Below, piece after piece: positions 18,195-30,600 of a stretch of DNA of 55,041 bases. Position 1 is the first letter of the stretch. Each line of letters starts with the position of its first letter. Source of the DNA: Burkholderiales bacterium (lineage in GTDB: Bacteria > Pseudomonadota > Gammaproteobacteria > Burkholderiales > SG8-41). The position numbers and the translations under genes were made by a program. The stretch lies in assembly GCA_030833315.1 (NCBI GenBank), contig JAURHM010000015.1, positions 1-55,041 on the forward strand, written 5' to 3'. The notes below the pieces were generated by a model, which saw only the letters and a program-made list of their open reading frames with translations, made no database searches and had not been told where the DNA came from.

Positions 18195-18257
18195 TTCGGG
18201 TTTCCTTCTCGCAAGAAAACCCGCTTAAAGCGTTTCAGCCTGCGCGGGCCAAAAATC

Positions 18258-19955
18258 ATGCAATTGTCTGGTGCAGAGATCGTAGTGCGTTGCCTGCAGG
18301 AAGAAGGCATTGAGCATGTGTTCGGATATCCGGGCGGTGCGGTGCTTTTCCTGTACGACGAACTGTTCAAGCAGGACAAGGTCAAGCACGTGCTGGTACG
18401 GCACGAGCAGGCTGCTGTCCATGCCGCGGATGCGTACGCGCGTTCGACGGAGAAGGTCGGCGTCGCCCTGGTGACTTCCGGACCGGGCGTCACCAATGCG
18501 ATTACCGGCATTGCGACGGCCTATATGGATTCGATCCCGATGGTGATTCTCACGGGGCAGGTTCCCACGTATGCCATCGGAGAGGACGCTTTCCAGGAGT
18601 GCGACACAGTCGGCATTACCCGGCCCTGCGTCAAACACAATTTCCTAGTGAAAGACGTCAAGGATCTTGCGACGACGATCAAGAAGGCGTTCTACATCGC
18701 ATCGACGGGTCGACCCGGTCCTGTGGTGGTTGATATCCCGAAGGATCTGACCGCGGCCAAGACCGAATTCGAGTATCCGAAGGCGATCGCCATGCGTTCC
18801 TACAACCCGGTGGTCAAGGGGCACGCCGGGCAGATCAAGAAGGCCGTCCAGCTACTGCTGGAAGCAAAGCGCCCGATGATCTACACCGGCGGCGGCGTGA
18901 TTCTCGGCAATGCGTCCGCCGAACTTGCGCAACTGGTGCGCTTGCTGGGTCATCCATGCACCAATACGCTGATGGGATTGGGCGGTTATCCTTCTTCTGA
19001 TAAACAGTTTCTCGGTATGCTCGGCATGCACGGCACCTACGAGGCCAATATGGCCATGCAGCACTGTGATGTGCTGCTGGCGGTCGGTGCGCGTTTCGAT
19101 GATCGCGTGATCGGCAACCCCAAGCACTTCTTTGAAGAGCCTCGGCAGATCATTCACATCGATATCGACCCCGCTTCGATTTCCAAGCGCGTCAAGGTTG
19201 ACGTCCCGGTTGTCGGTAACGTTCGCGACGTGCTGAAGGAACTGATTCGCCAGATTGAGGCTGCCCGTCGGAATTCTGACAAAGAGGCGCTGAAATCGTG
19301 GTGGTCCCAGATCGAACTCTGGCGTGGCCGTGACTGTCTCAATTACGACAGAACCAGCAAGATCATCAAGCCGCAGTTCGTCATTGAGACGTTGCACAAG
19401 GTTACCAAGGGCGACGCATTTGTGACGTCCGACGTCGGTCAGCACCAGATGTGGGCCGCGCAGTTCTATAAATTCGACAAGCCGCGGCGCTGGATCAATT
19501 CAGGCGGTCTGGGCACGATGGGCGTCGGCCTGCCGTATGCGATGGGCGTGCAGATGGCGCATCCGAAAGCCACTGTTGCTTGCGTGACCGGCGAAGCATC
19601 GATCCAGATGTGCATCCAGGAGCTGTCGACCTGCAAGCAGTACCGGCTGCCCCTGAAAATGATTAATCTGAACAACCGTTACATGGGTATGGTGCGGCAG
19701 TGGCAGGAGTTTTTCCACGGCAACCGTTACTCCGAGTCGTACATGGATGCGTTGCCTGACTTCGTCAAACTTGCCGAAGCCTATGGCCATGTCGGCATGC
19801 GCATTGAGAAGCCCGCGGACGTCGAGCCGGCGCTGAAAGAGGCGTTCGCCCGCAAGAAAGATCTGGTGTTCATGGATTTCATCACCGACCAGACCGAAAA
19901 CGTGTTCCCGATGGTGCCCGGCGGCAAGGGCCTGTCAGAGATGATTCTGGTGTGA
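18258..19955 (+). CDS. ilvB: Acetolactate synthase large subunit
   Basis: 565 residues. The ThDP enzyme layout is complete: the N-terminal PYR domain with HVFGYPGGAVLFLYDEL and the catalytic glutamate region RHEQAAVHAADAYARS, a central FAD-binding domain (LGMLGMHGTYEANMAMQHCD) and a C-terminal PP domain (SGGLGTMGVGLPYAMG). The ThDP motif normally GDGSF reads GEASIQM, with NNRYMGMVRQWQ following, as in proteobacterial IlvI-type enzymes. It condenses pyruvate to acetolactate or 2-aceto-2-hydroxybutyrate, the first common step of Val, Leu and Ile synthesis. Followed 4 bp later by its regulatory subunit. A GDG to GEA change is seen in many betaproteobacterial homologues as I recall; worth a look but not evidence of loss. 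Confidence 0.97.
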   Translation: MQLSGAEIVVRCLQEEGIEHVFGYPGGAVLFLYDELFKQDKVKHVLVRHEQAAVHAADAYARSTEKVGVALVTSGPGVTNAITGIATAYMDSIPMVILTGQVPTYAIGEDAFQECDTVGITRPCVKHNFLVKDVKDLATTIKKAFYIASTGRPGPVVVDIPKDLTAAKTEFEYPKAIAMRSYNPVVKGHAGQIKKAVQLLLEAKRPMIYTGGGVILGNASAELAQLVRLLGHPCTNTLMGLGGYPSSDKQFLGMLGMHGTYEANMAMQHCDVLLAVGARFDDRVIGNPKHFFEEPRQIIHIDIDPASISKRVKVDVPVVGNVRDVLKELIRQIEAARRNSDKEALKSWWSQIELWRGRDCLNYDRTSKIIKPQFVIETLHKVTKGDAFVTSDVGQHQMWAAQFYKFDKPRRWINSGGLGTMGVGLPYAMGVQMAHPKATVACVTGEASIQMCIQELSTCKQYRLPLKMINLNNRYMGMVRQWQEFFHGNRYSESYMDALPDFVKLAEAYGHVGMRIEKPADVEPALKEAFARKKDLVFMDFITDQTENVFPMVPGGKGLSEMILV

Positions 19956-19959
19956 CGCC

Positions 19960-20451
19960 ATGAGACATATCATTTCAGTATTGCTGGAAAACGAAGCCGG
20001 TGCGTTGTCCCGGGTGGCCGGGCTGTTCTCTGCGCGCGGCTACAACATTGAGTCGCTGACGGTGGCGCCGACGGAAGATGCGACGTTGTCGCGCATGACC
20101 ATCGTTACATCCGGTTCCGATGAAATCATCGAGCAGATCAACAAGCAGCTGAACAAGCTGGTCGATGTGGTCAAGGTGGTCGACCTGTCCGAAGGCGAAC
20201 ACATCGAGCGCGAGCTGATGCTGGTGAAATTGCGCGCCGTCGGCAAGGACCGCGAGGAAATGAAGCGGATGGCTGACATTTTCCGCGGTCGCATCATTGA
20301 CGTGACCGACAAAGATTACACCGTTGAACTGACCGGCCCCGGCTCGAAGCTCGACGCTTTCCTTAAGGCGATCGAACCGGCAGCAATTCTCGAAACGGTG
20401 CGAACCGGTGCTTCGGGTATCGGTCGCGGCGACCGCCTACTGAAGGTTTGA
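19960..20451 (+). CDS. ilvH: Acetolactate synthase small (regulatory) subunit
   Basis: 163 residues, the family length. The N-terminal ACT domain begins MRHIISVLLENEAGALSRVAG and includes FSARGYNIESLTVAPTED; the C-terminal half contains the second ACT-like domain (MADIFRGRIIDVTDKDYTVE). It activates the large subunit and binds valine for feedback inhibition. Four bases separate it from ilvB, so the two subunits are made from one message. Confidence 0.97.
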   Translation: MRHIISVLLENEAGALSRVAGLFSARGYNIESLTVAPTEDATLSRMTIVTSGSDEIIEQINKQLNKLVDVVKVVDLSEGEHIERELMLVKLRAVGKDREEMKRMADIFRGRIIDVTDKDYTVELTGPGSKLDAFLKAIEPAAILETVRTGASGIGRGDRLLKV

Positions 20452-21549
<1,098 letters not shown>

Positions 21550-21621
21550 GGCCAGCGTGGGGAAGGTCTGCGGAAGCCGGCGTAATTGCCGGCCCCGCAG
21601 GCCGGCCCCGTCCGCCTGCTG

Positions 21622-22266
21622 ATGAAAAAATATCCCCACCCGATCATCGCCCGCGAGGGCTGGCCTTTTATCGCGCTGGCGCTGGCTGTTGCCGCAGGCG
21701 TCCATGCCTACGCCGGCTTTGGCGCAGCCGCATTTCCCTGGCTGGTCGTGCTGTTCATGCTGCAGTTTTTCCGCGACCCCCAGCGAACGATTCCTGCAGA
21801 TCCCGCCGCGGTGATTTCACCTGCCGACGGCCGCATCGTTTCGGTCGAGAAGGTGCGTGACCCGTACCTCGAACGTGATGCGCTGAAAATCAGTGTGTTC
21901 ATGAACGTCTTTAATGCGCATTCAAACCGCATTCCGGTTGATGGCACAGTCACCAAGACCCTGTATTTCCCGGGCAAGTTCGTTAACGCCGAACTGTCCA
22001 AAGCCTCGACCGACAACGAACGTGCGGTGACCTGTCTGCGGACTGCCGGCGGACATGATGTGACCTGCGTGCAGGTTGCCGGCCTGATTGCCCGCCGCAT
22101 CCTGTGTTATGCCCACGTGGGTCAGTCGTTCAGCCGCGGTGACCGTTATGGCTTTATCCGCTTCGGCTCGCGTGTGGATGTTTACCTGCCGCTGAATGCC
22201 GTTCCCCGCGTTTCGGTCGGCGACAAGGTTTATGCGACGGAAACCGTTCTTGCCGCAATGTCGTGA
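21622..22266 (+). CDS. psd: Phosphatidylserine decarboxylase (short, PSD-A type)
   Basis: 214 residues from the ATG at 21622. The short proteobacterial form is recognised by [45 protein letters not shown] and the self-cleavage site in [12 protein letters not shown], where the serine of GS becomes the pyruvoyl cofactor after autocleavage. A hydrophobic N-terminal segment anchors it to the inner membrane. It makes phosphatidylethanolamine from phosphatidylserine, the product of the adjacent pssA. Placed 72 bp after ilvC; this mixed amino-acid/lipid order is typical of betaproteobacteria. Confidence 0.96.
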   Translation: MKKYPHPIIAREGWPFIALALAVAAGVHAYAGFGAAAFPWLVVLFMLQFFRDPQRTIPADPAAVISPADGRIVSVEKVRDPYLERDALKISVFMNVFNAHSNRIPVDGTVTKTLYFPGKFVNAELSKASTDNERAVTCLRTAGGHDVTCVQVAGLIARRILCYAHVGQSFSRGDRYGFIRFGSRVDVYLPLNAVPRVSVGDKVYATETVLAAMS

Positions 22267-22319
22267 GCTGCGGCGAAGCTGTCTGACGCGATTCTGGCTG
22301 ATGGTTTAACATCTGCACC

Positions 22320-23144
22320 ATGGCTGAACTCAAAGAAAACAAGCAGTTCATCAAATCCCGCTTTGCGCGGCGCGGCATCTATTGGCTGCCCAATATGTTC
22401 ACGCTGGCTGCGTTGTTTGCCGGGTTTTACGCTGTGGTGCAGGCGGTCAGCGGCCGTTTTGAGCTGGCGGCAATCGCCATTTTTGTGGCGCTGGTTCTGG
22501 ATGGACTTGACGGCCGCATTGCCCGCTTGACCCGGACACAAAGCGATTTCGGCGCTGAACTGGATAGTCTGTCCGACATGGTGTCCTTCGGCGTTGCGCC
22601 GGCTCTGGTGGTTTATGTCTGGGCGCTCAAGGACTTTGCCGCAATGAAAACGGTGCCGATGCTGGGGCCGTGGCTGTCGACCAAACTGGGCTGGATCGCC
22701 GCGTTTGTTTATTGCGCCTGCGCCGCGCTGCGGCTGGCGCGGTTCAATACCAATATTGATGTCGTCGACAAGCGTTTCTTCCAGGGGCTGCCCAGTCCCG
22801 CAGCAGCAGCCTTGGTGGCCGGACTGGTGCTGGCGATGTCCGAATATCAGGTTCGGGGCGCCGACGTGAAATGGCTGGCATGGGGACTGACGCTGGTAGC
22901 CGGGTTGACCATGGTCAGCAATCTCCGTTTCTACAGCGGCAAGGACATCAACCTGCGCAAGAGCGTGCCGTTCTCCGCGGTGGTGGCAATTGCCCTGGGA
23001 TTCGTGCTACTGATTTCGTTCGCAGGTACGCTCCCCGAGATGCTGTTTGCATTGTTCATGGCGTACGGCCTTTCGGGCTATGCATTGTGGGTCTATGACA
23101 AATTCCGGAGACGGCCGCCCTCCGAGCCACCTGCTGCCGGCTAG
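22320..23144 (+). CDS. pssA: CDP-diacylglycerol-serine O-phosphatidyltransferase
   Basis: 274 residues, a polytopic CDP-alcohol phosphatidyltransferase. The catalytic pattern DGxxAR...G...D...D is seen as DGLDGRIARLTRTQSDFGAE followed by LDSLSDMVSFGVAP. About eight hydrophobic segments place it in the inner membrane. It joins serine to CDP-diacylglycerol to make phosphatidylserine, used by the Psd protein encoded just upstream. The gene starts MAELKENKQFIKSRFARRGI, with a soluble N-terminus. 53 bp after psd. Confidence 0.96.
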   Translation: MAELKENKQFIKSRFARRGIYWLPNMFTLAALFAGFYAVVQAVSGRFELAAIAIFVALVLDGLDGRIARLTRTQSDFGAELDSLSDMVSFGVAPALVVYVWALKDFAAMKTVPMLGPWLSTKLGWIAAFVYCACAALRLARFNTNIDVVDKRFFQGLPSPAAAALVAGLVLAMSEYQVRGADVKWLAWGLTLVAGLTMVSNLRFYSGKDINLRKSVPFSAVVAIALGFVLLISFAGTLPEMLFALFMAYGLSGYALWVYDKFRRRPPSEPPAAG

Positions 23145-23150
23145 GCCGGC

Positions 23151-23179
23151 TTGCAGCCCATTTGGAAAGTCGATATATT
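23151..23179 (+). promoter_or_regulatory. Candidate leuA leader promoter
   Basis: TTGCAG (23151-23156) and TATATT (23174-23179) are spaced by 17 bp. Transcription would start near 23185-23187, only two to four bases before the ATG of the leader peptide at 23189, so the leader peptide would be read from an almost leaderless message. Confidence 0.6.
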
Positions 23180-23188
23180 TCATAGACT

Positions 23189-23275
23189 ATGTGTCGTTTA
23201 ACGCAGACCCACTCGCTGTTCCCCGTTGCCGCGCTCGCGCTGGCCGGTCTGCTGCTGCGCGGCCGCGCGCGATAA
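23189..23275 (+). CDS. Probable leucine leader peptide of leuA
   Basis: A 28-codon frame starting MCRLTQTHSL and ending AGLLLRGRAR before TAA. It has seven leucine codons, including three consecutive CTG codons at 23249-23257, placed before leuA, the first enzyme of leucine synthesis. Hairpin arms GGCCG (23242-23246) and CGGCC (23260-23264) surround the leucine run, and a second perfect hairpin follows at 23346-23366. This is the arrangement of a transcription attenuator, in which ribosome stalling at leucine codons decides the fold of the message. There is no T-run after the last hairpin, so the control could act on translation instead. Too short for routine gene callers. Confidence 0.6.
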   Translation: MCRLTQTHSLFPVAALALAGLLLRGRAR

Positions 23276-23345
23276 ACCCACTCCAACTTCCGATTTGCAG
23301 TTCCCCGTCCGGCACGATGTTCAAGGTGCAGGGAGACCCGATTAA

Positions 23346-23366
23346 GGGATGCCTTTGCCGCATCCC
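23346..23366 (+). promoter_or_regulatory. Hairpin in the leuA leader
   Basis: Perfect 7 bp stem, GGGATGC (23346-23352) with GCATCCC (23360-23366), loop of 7. It ends 22 bp before the leuA start and is flanked on both sides by the repeat CCCGATTAA. No T-run follows, so it is not a classical intrinsic terminator; it may be part of leucine-responsive control. Confidence 0.5.
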
Positions 23367-23388
23367 GATTAATGCTGAGGCATGAATC

Positions 23389-24930
23389 ATGGCTAAAGAG
23401 AAATTGATCATATTCGATACGACGATGCGCGACGGCGAGCAGAGTCCTGGCGCATCCATGACCAAGGAAGACAAGTTGCGTATTGCGCGCCAGCTGGAGC
23501 GCATGCGCGTGGATGTCATCGAAGCGGGTTTCCCCGCGGCGAGTGAAGGCGACTTCGACTCGGTGCAGGCGGTGGCGCGGGCCATCAAGGAAAGCACCAT
23601 TTGCGGACTGGCGCGCGCCAACGAGAAGGATGTACGCCGCTGCGGTGAGGCCGTGAAAGTGGCAGCGCAGCCGCGTATCCACACCTTCATCGCCACTTCC
23701 CCCATTCACATGGAAAAGAAACTGCGCATGGAGCCCTCCCAGGTGATCGACCAGGCCGTGCGGGCGATCAAGTGGGCGCGCGATTACACCGACAACGTCG
23801 AGTTTTCCGCCGAAGACGCAGGCCGTTCCGACCTGGATTTTCTCTGCCGTATTCTCGAGCAGGTGATCAAGGCCGGGGCACGTACGATCAATGTGCCCGA
23901 TACCGTCGGCTACACGCTGCCCGACCAGTATGGTCAGCTGATCAGGAACCTTCGCGAGCGCGTTCCGAATTCAGACCAGGTCATCTGGTCGGTACATTGC
24001 CACAATGACCTCGGCCTTGCGGTGGCCAATTCCCTGTCCGCCGTGCAGAACGGCGCCCGCCAGGTGGAGTGCACCATCAACGGCCTTGGCGAGCGGGCAG
24101 GCAATGCCGCGCTCGAAGAAATCGTCATGGCGGTGCGTACCCGTCAGGATGTCTTTGCCTGCGATACCAATATTGATGCCGCCCAGATCGTGCCGGCGTC
24201 GAAACTGGTTTCCGGCATCACCGGTTATCCGGTGCAGCCGAACAAGGCCATCGTCGGCGCCAATGCCTTTGCACATGAGTCGGGCATCCACCAGGATGGC
24301 GTGCTCAAGCACCGCGAGACCTACGAAATCATGAGCGCCGAGTCAGTGGGCTGGACTACCAACCGTTTGACGCTGGGCAAACTTTCCGGTCGCAATGCCT
24401 TCAAGACGCGTCTGCAGGAAATCGGCGTTGAACTGGAATCGGAAGAGGCGCTCAACGCCGCGTTCAAGCGCTTCAAGGAACTTGCTGACAAGAAGCGCGA
24501 GATATTCGATGAGGATCTGCACGCGCTGATCAGCGAAGAGAACCTCGAGCATATCGAGAACGAACGTTACAATCTGGTATCGCTGACTGCGCATTCGGAA
24601 ACCGGTGAGCAGCCTTTCGCCCGCATCGTCATTTCCGACAACGGCAAGGAATTGCCATCCAAGTCGGAAGGCAGCGGACCGGTCGATGCCGCATTCAAGG
24701 CCATCGAGGCCTTGGTGACCAGCAAGGCTGAACTGCTGCTCTACTCGGTGAACGCCATTACCACCGGCACCGATGCGCAGGGTGAGGTTACCGTGCGCCT
24801 GTCGAAAGACGGGCGGGTCGTCAACGGGCAGGGCGCGGATACCGACATTGTTGTCGCCTCGGCCAAGGCCTACATCAATGCCGTCAACAAGCTGTGCGCC
24901 AAGACTGAACGGCTGAATCCCCAGCTTTGA
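23389..24930 (+). CDS. leuA: 2-isopropylmalate synthase
   Basis: 513 residues. The catalytic domain begins with [18 protein letters not shown] and contains the metal-binding [14 protein letters not shown]; the linker has [14 protein letters not shown] and [19 protein letters not shown]. The C-terminal regulatory domain ([20 protein letters not shown]) binds leucine. It condenses acetyl-CoA with 2-oxoisovalerate, committing carbon from the ilv pathway to leucine. The 240 bp before it hold a promoter, a leader peptide and a hairpin, so it seems to be controlled apart from the upstream ilv and lipid genes. Confidence 0.98.
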   Translation: MAKEKLIIFDTTMRDGEQSPGASMTKEDKLRIARQLERMRVDVIEAGFPAASEGDFDSVQAVARAIKESTICGLARANEKDVRRCGEAVKVAAQPRIHTFIATSPIHMEKKLRMEPSQVIDQAVRAIKWARDYTDNVEFSAEDAGRSDLDFLCRILEQVIKAGARTINVPDTVGYTLPDQYGQLIRNLRERVPNSDQVIWSVHCHNDLGLAVANSLSAVQNGARQVECTINGLGERAGNAALEEIVMAVRTRQDVFACDTNIDAAQIVPASKLVSGITGYPVQPNKAIVGANAFAHESGIHQDGVLKHRETYEIMSAESVGWTTNRLTLGKLSGRNAFKTRLQEIGVELESEEALNAAFKRFKELADKKREIFDEDLHALISEENLEHIENERYNLVSLTAHSETGEQPFARIVISDNGKELPSKSEGSGPVDAAFKAIEALVTSKAELLLYSVNAITTGTDAQGEVTVRLSKDGRVVNGQGADTDIVVASAKAYINAVNKLCAKTERLNPQL

Positions 24931-24964
24931 ACAAACGACAACATCGCGAATCCGGGTGGCCGGC

Positions 24965-25154
24965 ATGCTGAAGTGGCTGGTTACCCTCGCGGTGGTGTTG
25001 TTCGTGCTCGGTATTGCCGGCCCATGGCTGGCGAAGATGGGATTGGGGCGCCTGCCTGGTGACGTCAGTGTTGAACGCCGTGGCCGGCGTTTTTATTTTC
25101 CGGTGGCGACCAGCATCGTGTTGTCGCTGGCACTGATGTTGATACTGCGCGTGG

Positions 25155-25165
<11 letters not shown>
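24965..25165 (+). CDS. DUF2905 family small membrane protein
   Basis: 66 residues from the ATG at 24965; a GTG three codons upstream is also possible. Two hydrophobic segments (KWLVTLAVVLFVLGIAGPWL and VATSIVLSLALMLILRVV) flank the conserved LGRLPGDVSVERRGRRFYFP, which defines DUF2905. Inner-membrane protein of unknown function. It lies 34 bp after leuA, probably on the same message, and its end overlaps the end of the opposing DUF2069 gene by 11 bp. Confidence 0.88.
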
Positions 25166-26714
<1,549 letters not shown>

Positions 26715-26739
<25 letters not shown>

Positions 26740-28439
26740 ATCATTGATTTTAATGATGTTTCTGCATCGGTCAACGGCAGGGTGCGGGCTTCTGCATCGC
26801 GCCGGCCCTTGTATTCGATCTGGCCTTCCTTGAGACCGCGATCGCCGATGACCACGCGATGCGGCACGCCGATCAGTTCCATGTCGGCGAACATGACGCC
26901 GGGGCGTTCATCGCGGTTGTCGAGAATGACGTCGATGCCGGCAGCAGTGAGTGCGTCATGCAGATGGTCCGCGGCTTCGCGGACCTGTGCGCTTTTGCCG
27001 TAGCCGATAGGCACGATGGCGACGTCGAAAGGCGCGATGGCTTTCGGGAAAATGATGCCGCGCTCGTCGTAGTTCTGCTCAATGGCTGCAGCAACGACGC
27101 GGGTGGCGCCGATGCCGTAGCAGCCCATTTCCATGATCTGCGATTTGCCGGTCTCGTCGAGAAAAGCGAGGTTAAGCGCCTTCGAGTATTTGGTGCGCAG
27201 CTGGAAAATGTGGCCGACTTCGATGCCGCGGCAGAGTTCCAGAACACCCTTGCCGTCGGGCGAAGCGTCGCCGTTAACCACGTTGCGGATGTCGGCAAAA
27301 ACCGGTTCTGCAAAGTCGCGGCCGATGTTCACGCCGGTCAGGTGGTGATCATTGTCATTGGCACCGACGACAAAATCTGCCATTGCGCCGACAGCGCGGT
27401 CGGCGATGACCGTGCCGCTGAATCCGACGGGGCCGAGCGAACCGGGGTCGGCCTTGAATGCGGCGCGGATGGCTTCAGCCGAGGCGAATGTCACCGGCTG
27501 CTGCACCAGAGCCAGTTTGCCGGCCTTGATCATATTGAGCTCGTGATCGCCGCGTACCAGCAGCAGCACGGGTTTACCGTCGGTGCCATCAACAACCACG
27601 GCTTTCACGGTAAGTGCTGCCGGCAGCTTCAGGAAGGCGCTGAGTTCGGCGATGGTCTTCACGCCGGGCGTGTGCACCTTTTGCATGGTCTGCGCAGCAG
27701 CAGGACGTGGTTTTGCCGGTGCGACCGCTTCGGCCAGTTCGACGTTGGCGGCATAGTCAGATTGCGGGCAGTAAGCGATGGCGTCTTCACCGGAGTCGGC
27801 GAGTACGTGGAATTCATGTGATCCGGTGCCGCCGATCGAACCGGTGTCCGCGGCGACGGCTCGGAACTTCAATCCCAGCCGGGTAAAGATTCGGCTGTAG
27901 GTGTCATGCATATTGCGGTATTCGCGTACCAGATCGTCGTAGTTCACGTGAAAGGAATAGGCGTCTTTCATCAGGAACTCGCGACCGCGCATGACGCCGA
28001 AACGCGGACGGATCTCGTCGCGGAACTTGGTCTGGATCTGGTACAGGTTCAACGGCAGTTGCCGATAGCTCTTGATCTCGCGGCGGACGACGTCGCAGAC
28101 CACTTCTTCATGCGTCGGGCCGAAGCAGAAATCACGCTGGTGGCGGTCCTTGATGCGTAGCAGTTCCGGGCCGTATTGCTCCCAGCGCGTTGATTCCTGC
28201 CACAGCTCCGCCGGCTGTACCGCTGGCATCAGCAGTTCGATGGCGCCGCCGCGGTTCATTTCCTCGCGGATGATGGTTTCAACCTTACGCAGTATGCGCA
28301 GGCCCAGGGGCATCCAAGTATAGACTCCGCTGGTAAGACGTTTGATTAGCCCGGCGCGCAGCATGAGCTTGTGGCTGACGACTTCGGCTTCGGAAGGAGC
28401 TTCCTTCAACGTGGAGATGAGAAATTGCGTAACGCGCAT
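26715..28439 (-). CDS. proS: Prolyl-tRNA synthetase (bacterial type with editing insertion)
   Basis: 574 residues. Class II motifs are visible: motif 2 region [20 protein letters not shown] and motif 3 with [18 protein letters not shown], and the C-terminal anticodon-binding domain ([19 protein letters not shown]). Between motifs 2 and 3 lies the YbaK-like editing insertion ([33 protein letters not shown]), as in ProS of E. coli. It charges tRNA-Pro, and a tRNA-Pro(CGG) gene lies 10 kb away. Divergent from the spermidine-synthase-like gene, with 67 bp between starts. Confidence 0.98.
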
Positions 28440-28506
28440 GCCTGTTCCAGATCGGGAAAAGGCCTTATTCTACAGGACACTAGAGCAACCTTCCCCCGGA
28501 AACACG

Positions 28507-29298
28507 ATGCGATTTGTGCCGAAATGGCGCCTGCGAAAGCCCGCAGAGGACGCCAAGACTGTTTACGTCAGCGAAAAATACGGCGTGCGTTCCCTGCACA
28601 TCGGCAGCGACACCGTGCAGAGTTCAATGCGCATTGCCCGTCCCAACGACCTGGAACTGTCTTACACCCGTTCGATGATGGCCTGCCTGCTGTTTCAGCC
28701 AGAGCCCCGCGATGTGCTGATGGTCGGTCTCGGCGGCGGGTCCGTGGCCAAGTTTGTACGCCACTACATTCCCGAGGCGCGGGTGCGGGTGCTGGAGATT
28801 GATCCCCAGGTCGTAGCGATTGCCCGGCAGTGTTTTCTGGTACCGGCCGACGGAGGGCAATTTGAGGTGATCATCGGCGATGGTGCCGAATACATGGCCC
28901 GCAACGATATTGCTGCCGACCTGATCATGGTGGACGGTTATGACGCCGAATCACATGTCGAAGCGCTGGCGACCCGCGAGTTTTATGCCGACTGTCGCGA
29001 ACGGCTGAAGCCGGGTGGCATGCTGGTGGTCAATCTGTGGGGCGGTGACCGCGAGTTCAATGACGTGCTCAAACGCATCGAAGAGGCTTTTCCGGGAGGC
29101 ACTTTGTGCCTGAAGGCGCGCAAACTGGGGAATGTGATCGCGTTTGGTTTTCGCGACGCCCCCGGCCCGCAGCGCTGGGCGGATTTGCGGTTGCGCGCGG
29201 CCGTATTGGAGCCGCGTTACGGCGGCCTTGAGTTTTCCCAGTTCGTGGCCGGTTTTCATGACATGAACAGGCACGATGACGAACAGCTTTATCCCTGA
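28507..29298 (+). CDS. Spermidine synthase-like (polyamine aminopropyltransferase fold) protein
   Basis: 263 residues from the ATG at 28507. The Rossmann-fold motifs of the SpeE family are present: LMVGLGGGSVAKFVRHYIPE, VRVLEIDPQVVAIARQ, IGDGAEYMARND and LIMVDGYDAE. The catalytic core is shorter than true SpeE and lacks a clear N-terminal beta domain, so it belongs to the broad group annotated as spermidine synthase-like, where the real substrate is often unknown. Monocistronic-looking, divergent from proS. Any methyl- or aminopropyl-transferase activity would be cytoplasmic. Confidence 0.78.
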   Translation: MRFVPKWRLRKPAEDAKTVYVSEKYGVRSLHIGSDTVQSSMRIARPNDLELSYTRSMMACLLFQPEPRDVLMVGLGGGSVAKFVRHYIPEARVRVLEIDPQVVAIARQCFLVPADGGQFEVIIGDGAEYMARNDIAADLIMVDGYDAESHVEALATREFYADCRERLKPGGMLVVNLWGGDREFNDVLKRIEEAFPGGTLCLKARKLGNVIAFGFRDAPGPQRWADLRLRAAVLEPRYGGLEFSQFVAGFHDMNRHDDEQLYP

Positions 29299-29381
29299 AA
29301 ACAGATCATGTTCCGGGCTTTCAATGCCGGGGGATTTGTGAAAAAATCAGTTCCATATGTTAAACGCATTCGGGGATGACC

Positions 29382-29900
29382 ATGATCGACAGAGATGGCT
29401 ATCGCCCCAACGTCGGGATCGTTTTGTGCAATTGGAAAAACGAGGTTTTCTGGGGTAAGCGGGTACGCGAGCATTCTTGGCAGTTCCCGCAGGGCGGGAT
29501 CAAAGGCGGTGAGCGCCCGGAAGCCGCGATGTACCGCGAATTGCACGAAGAGGTTGGGTTGAAGCCCGAGCATGTGGAAGTGCTGGGGCGTACGCGGGAC
29601 TGGCTGCGTTACGAAGTGCCGGAACGCTGGCTGCGCCGGGAGTGGCGCGGGAATTATCGCGGGCAGAAGCAGATCTGGTTTCTGCTGCGGTTGGTCGGAC
29701 GCGATTGCGACGTTTGTCTGCGTGCCTCCGAAAAGCCGGAGTTTGACGCCTGGCGCTGGCACGACTACTGGGCGCCTTCGCAGGATGTCATCGAATTCAA
29801 ACGCGCTGTTTATGAACAGGCGCTGAACGAGTTGTCCCGGTTCCTGGTAAAACGGCAGGATCAGCGCAAGCGTCAGCGTGCGCCGCTTGTTGGCGTGTAA
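29382..29900 (+). CDS. rppH: RNA pyrophosphohydrolase
   Basis: 172 residues from the ATG at 29382 ([13 protein letters not shown]), the usual RppH opening, with GGGGA 5 bp upstream; an ATG two codons earlier is also in frame. The Nudix box [20 protein letters not shown] with VGL following is complete. RppH removes pyrophosphate from the 5' triphosphate of mRNA to start decay by RNase E. As is typical of betaproteobacteria it lies near proS. Confidence 0.96.
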   Translation: MIDRDGYRPNVGIVLCNWKNEVFWGKRVREHSWQFPQGGIKGGERPEAAMYRELHEEVGLKPEHVEVLGRTRDWLRYEVPERWLRREWRGNYRGQKQIWFLLRLVGRDCDVCLRASEKPEFDAWRWHDYWAPSQDVIEFKRAVYEQALNELSRFLVKRQDQRKRQRAPLVGV

Positions 29901-29970
29901 TTCTCCATCTCCTGCAAACGGGCAGTAAGGCCGTTAAGGCAACGGTTCCGAACGAAGTTTCTCGAAGAGA

Positions 29971-30531
29971 ATGGTGGCGGAAACGGTTCGCGACTATGCG
30001 GCAATCAAACCTGTTGCGCTGGAGGCCGCAGCAGCTATGCGCAACCCGCTCAGCCCGTGCTTGAGCGCGTGCGCATCGACAGTCCGGCTGTCGATGTGTG
30101 ACCGATCTGACCAAGGTCACTGCCGTCATCATTCTCCCCGGGGATACGGTCGATGAGGCCCACCGCCGGATGATCCAGCGCGGTGTGCGCCTGCTGCTGG
30201 TGGTCGATGCGGATCGCCGGGTTCACGGACTTGTTACGGCCAATGATGTGCTCGGCGAAAAGCCGGTCAAGACAGCGGTGCAGCAGGGTGTGCATCGCAG
30301 CGAGGTTCAGGTCCGCGACATCTTGACGCCGCGGGATGCTCTGGAGGCGCTGGACATCCGCGATGTCGAGGCGGCGACCGTCGGACATATTGTTTCCACG
30401 CTGAAGGCGGCCGGCCGCGTGTTCGCGGCGTCTTTTCGGCGACGCAGATTGCGCGGCAGCTGGGCATTGCCATTACCATCAAAGCGGTTGCCCGCACTTT
30501 TGCCGATATTGAGGCCAGTCTCGGGCATTGA
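29971..30531 (+). pseudogene. CBS-domain protein broken by three frame disruptions
   Basis: Pieces of one two-CBS-domain protein lie in order in different frames. MVAETVRDYAAIKPVALEAA opens at 29971. After about 30056 the continuation VLERVRIDSPAVDV needs another frame (one base missing near CAGCCCGTGC). Near 30095 GTGTGACCGAT is one base short of the expected GTGATGACCGAT. The frame from 30098 gives TDLTKVTAVIILPGDTVDEA, GVRLLLVVDADRRVHGLV and GHIVSTLKAAGR. Near 30420 a deletion of about ten codons shifts frame again; the tail RGVFSATQIARQLGIAI and RTFADIEASLGH ends at TGA 30529-30531. Intact relatives are about 200 residues. CBS pairs usually bind adenine nucleotides. Confidence 0.82.
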
Positions 30532-30565
30532 CCATGTTTTGTCATGGTCAATACGACGCCGATTG

Positions 30566-30595
30566 TTGACTCTGCGCCGAGCTTGGACTTACACT
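30566..30595 (+). promoter_or_regulatory. Candidate rubrerythrin promoter
   Basis: TTGACT (30566-30571) and TACACT (30590-30595) with an 18 bp spacer, giving a leader of about 100 nt before the rubrerythrin ATG at 30703. The palindrome at 30601-30630 would straddle the start of transcription. Confidence 0.45.
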
Positions 30596-30600
30596 TCGTT

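Noticed and set aside
18198-18257. Attenuator or T-box before ilvB
   Set aside because: There is a hairpin but no leader peptide rich in Ile, Val or Leu codons and no T-box sequence.
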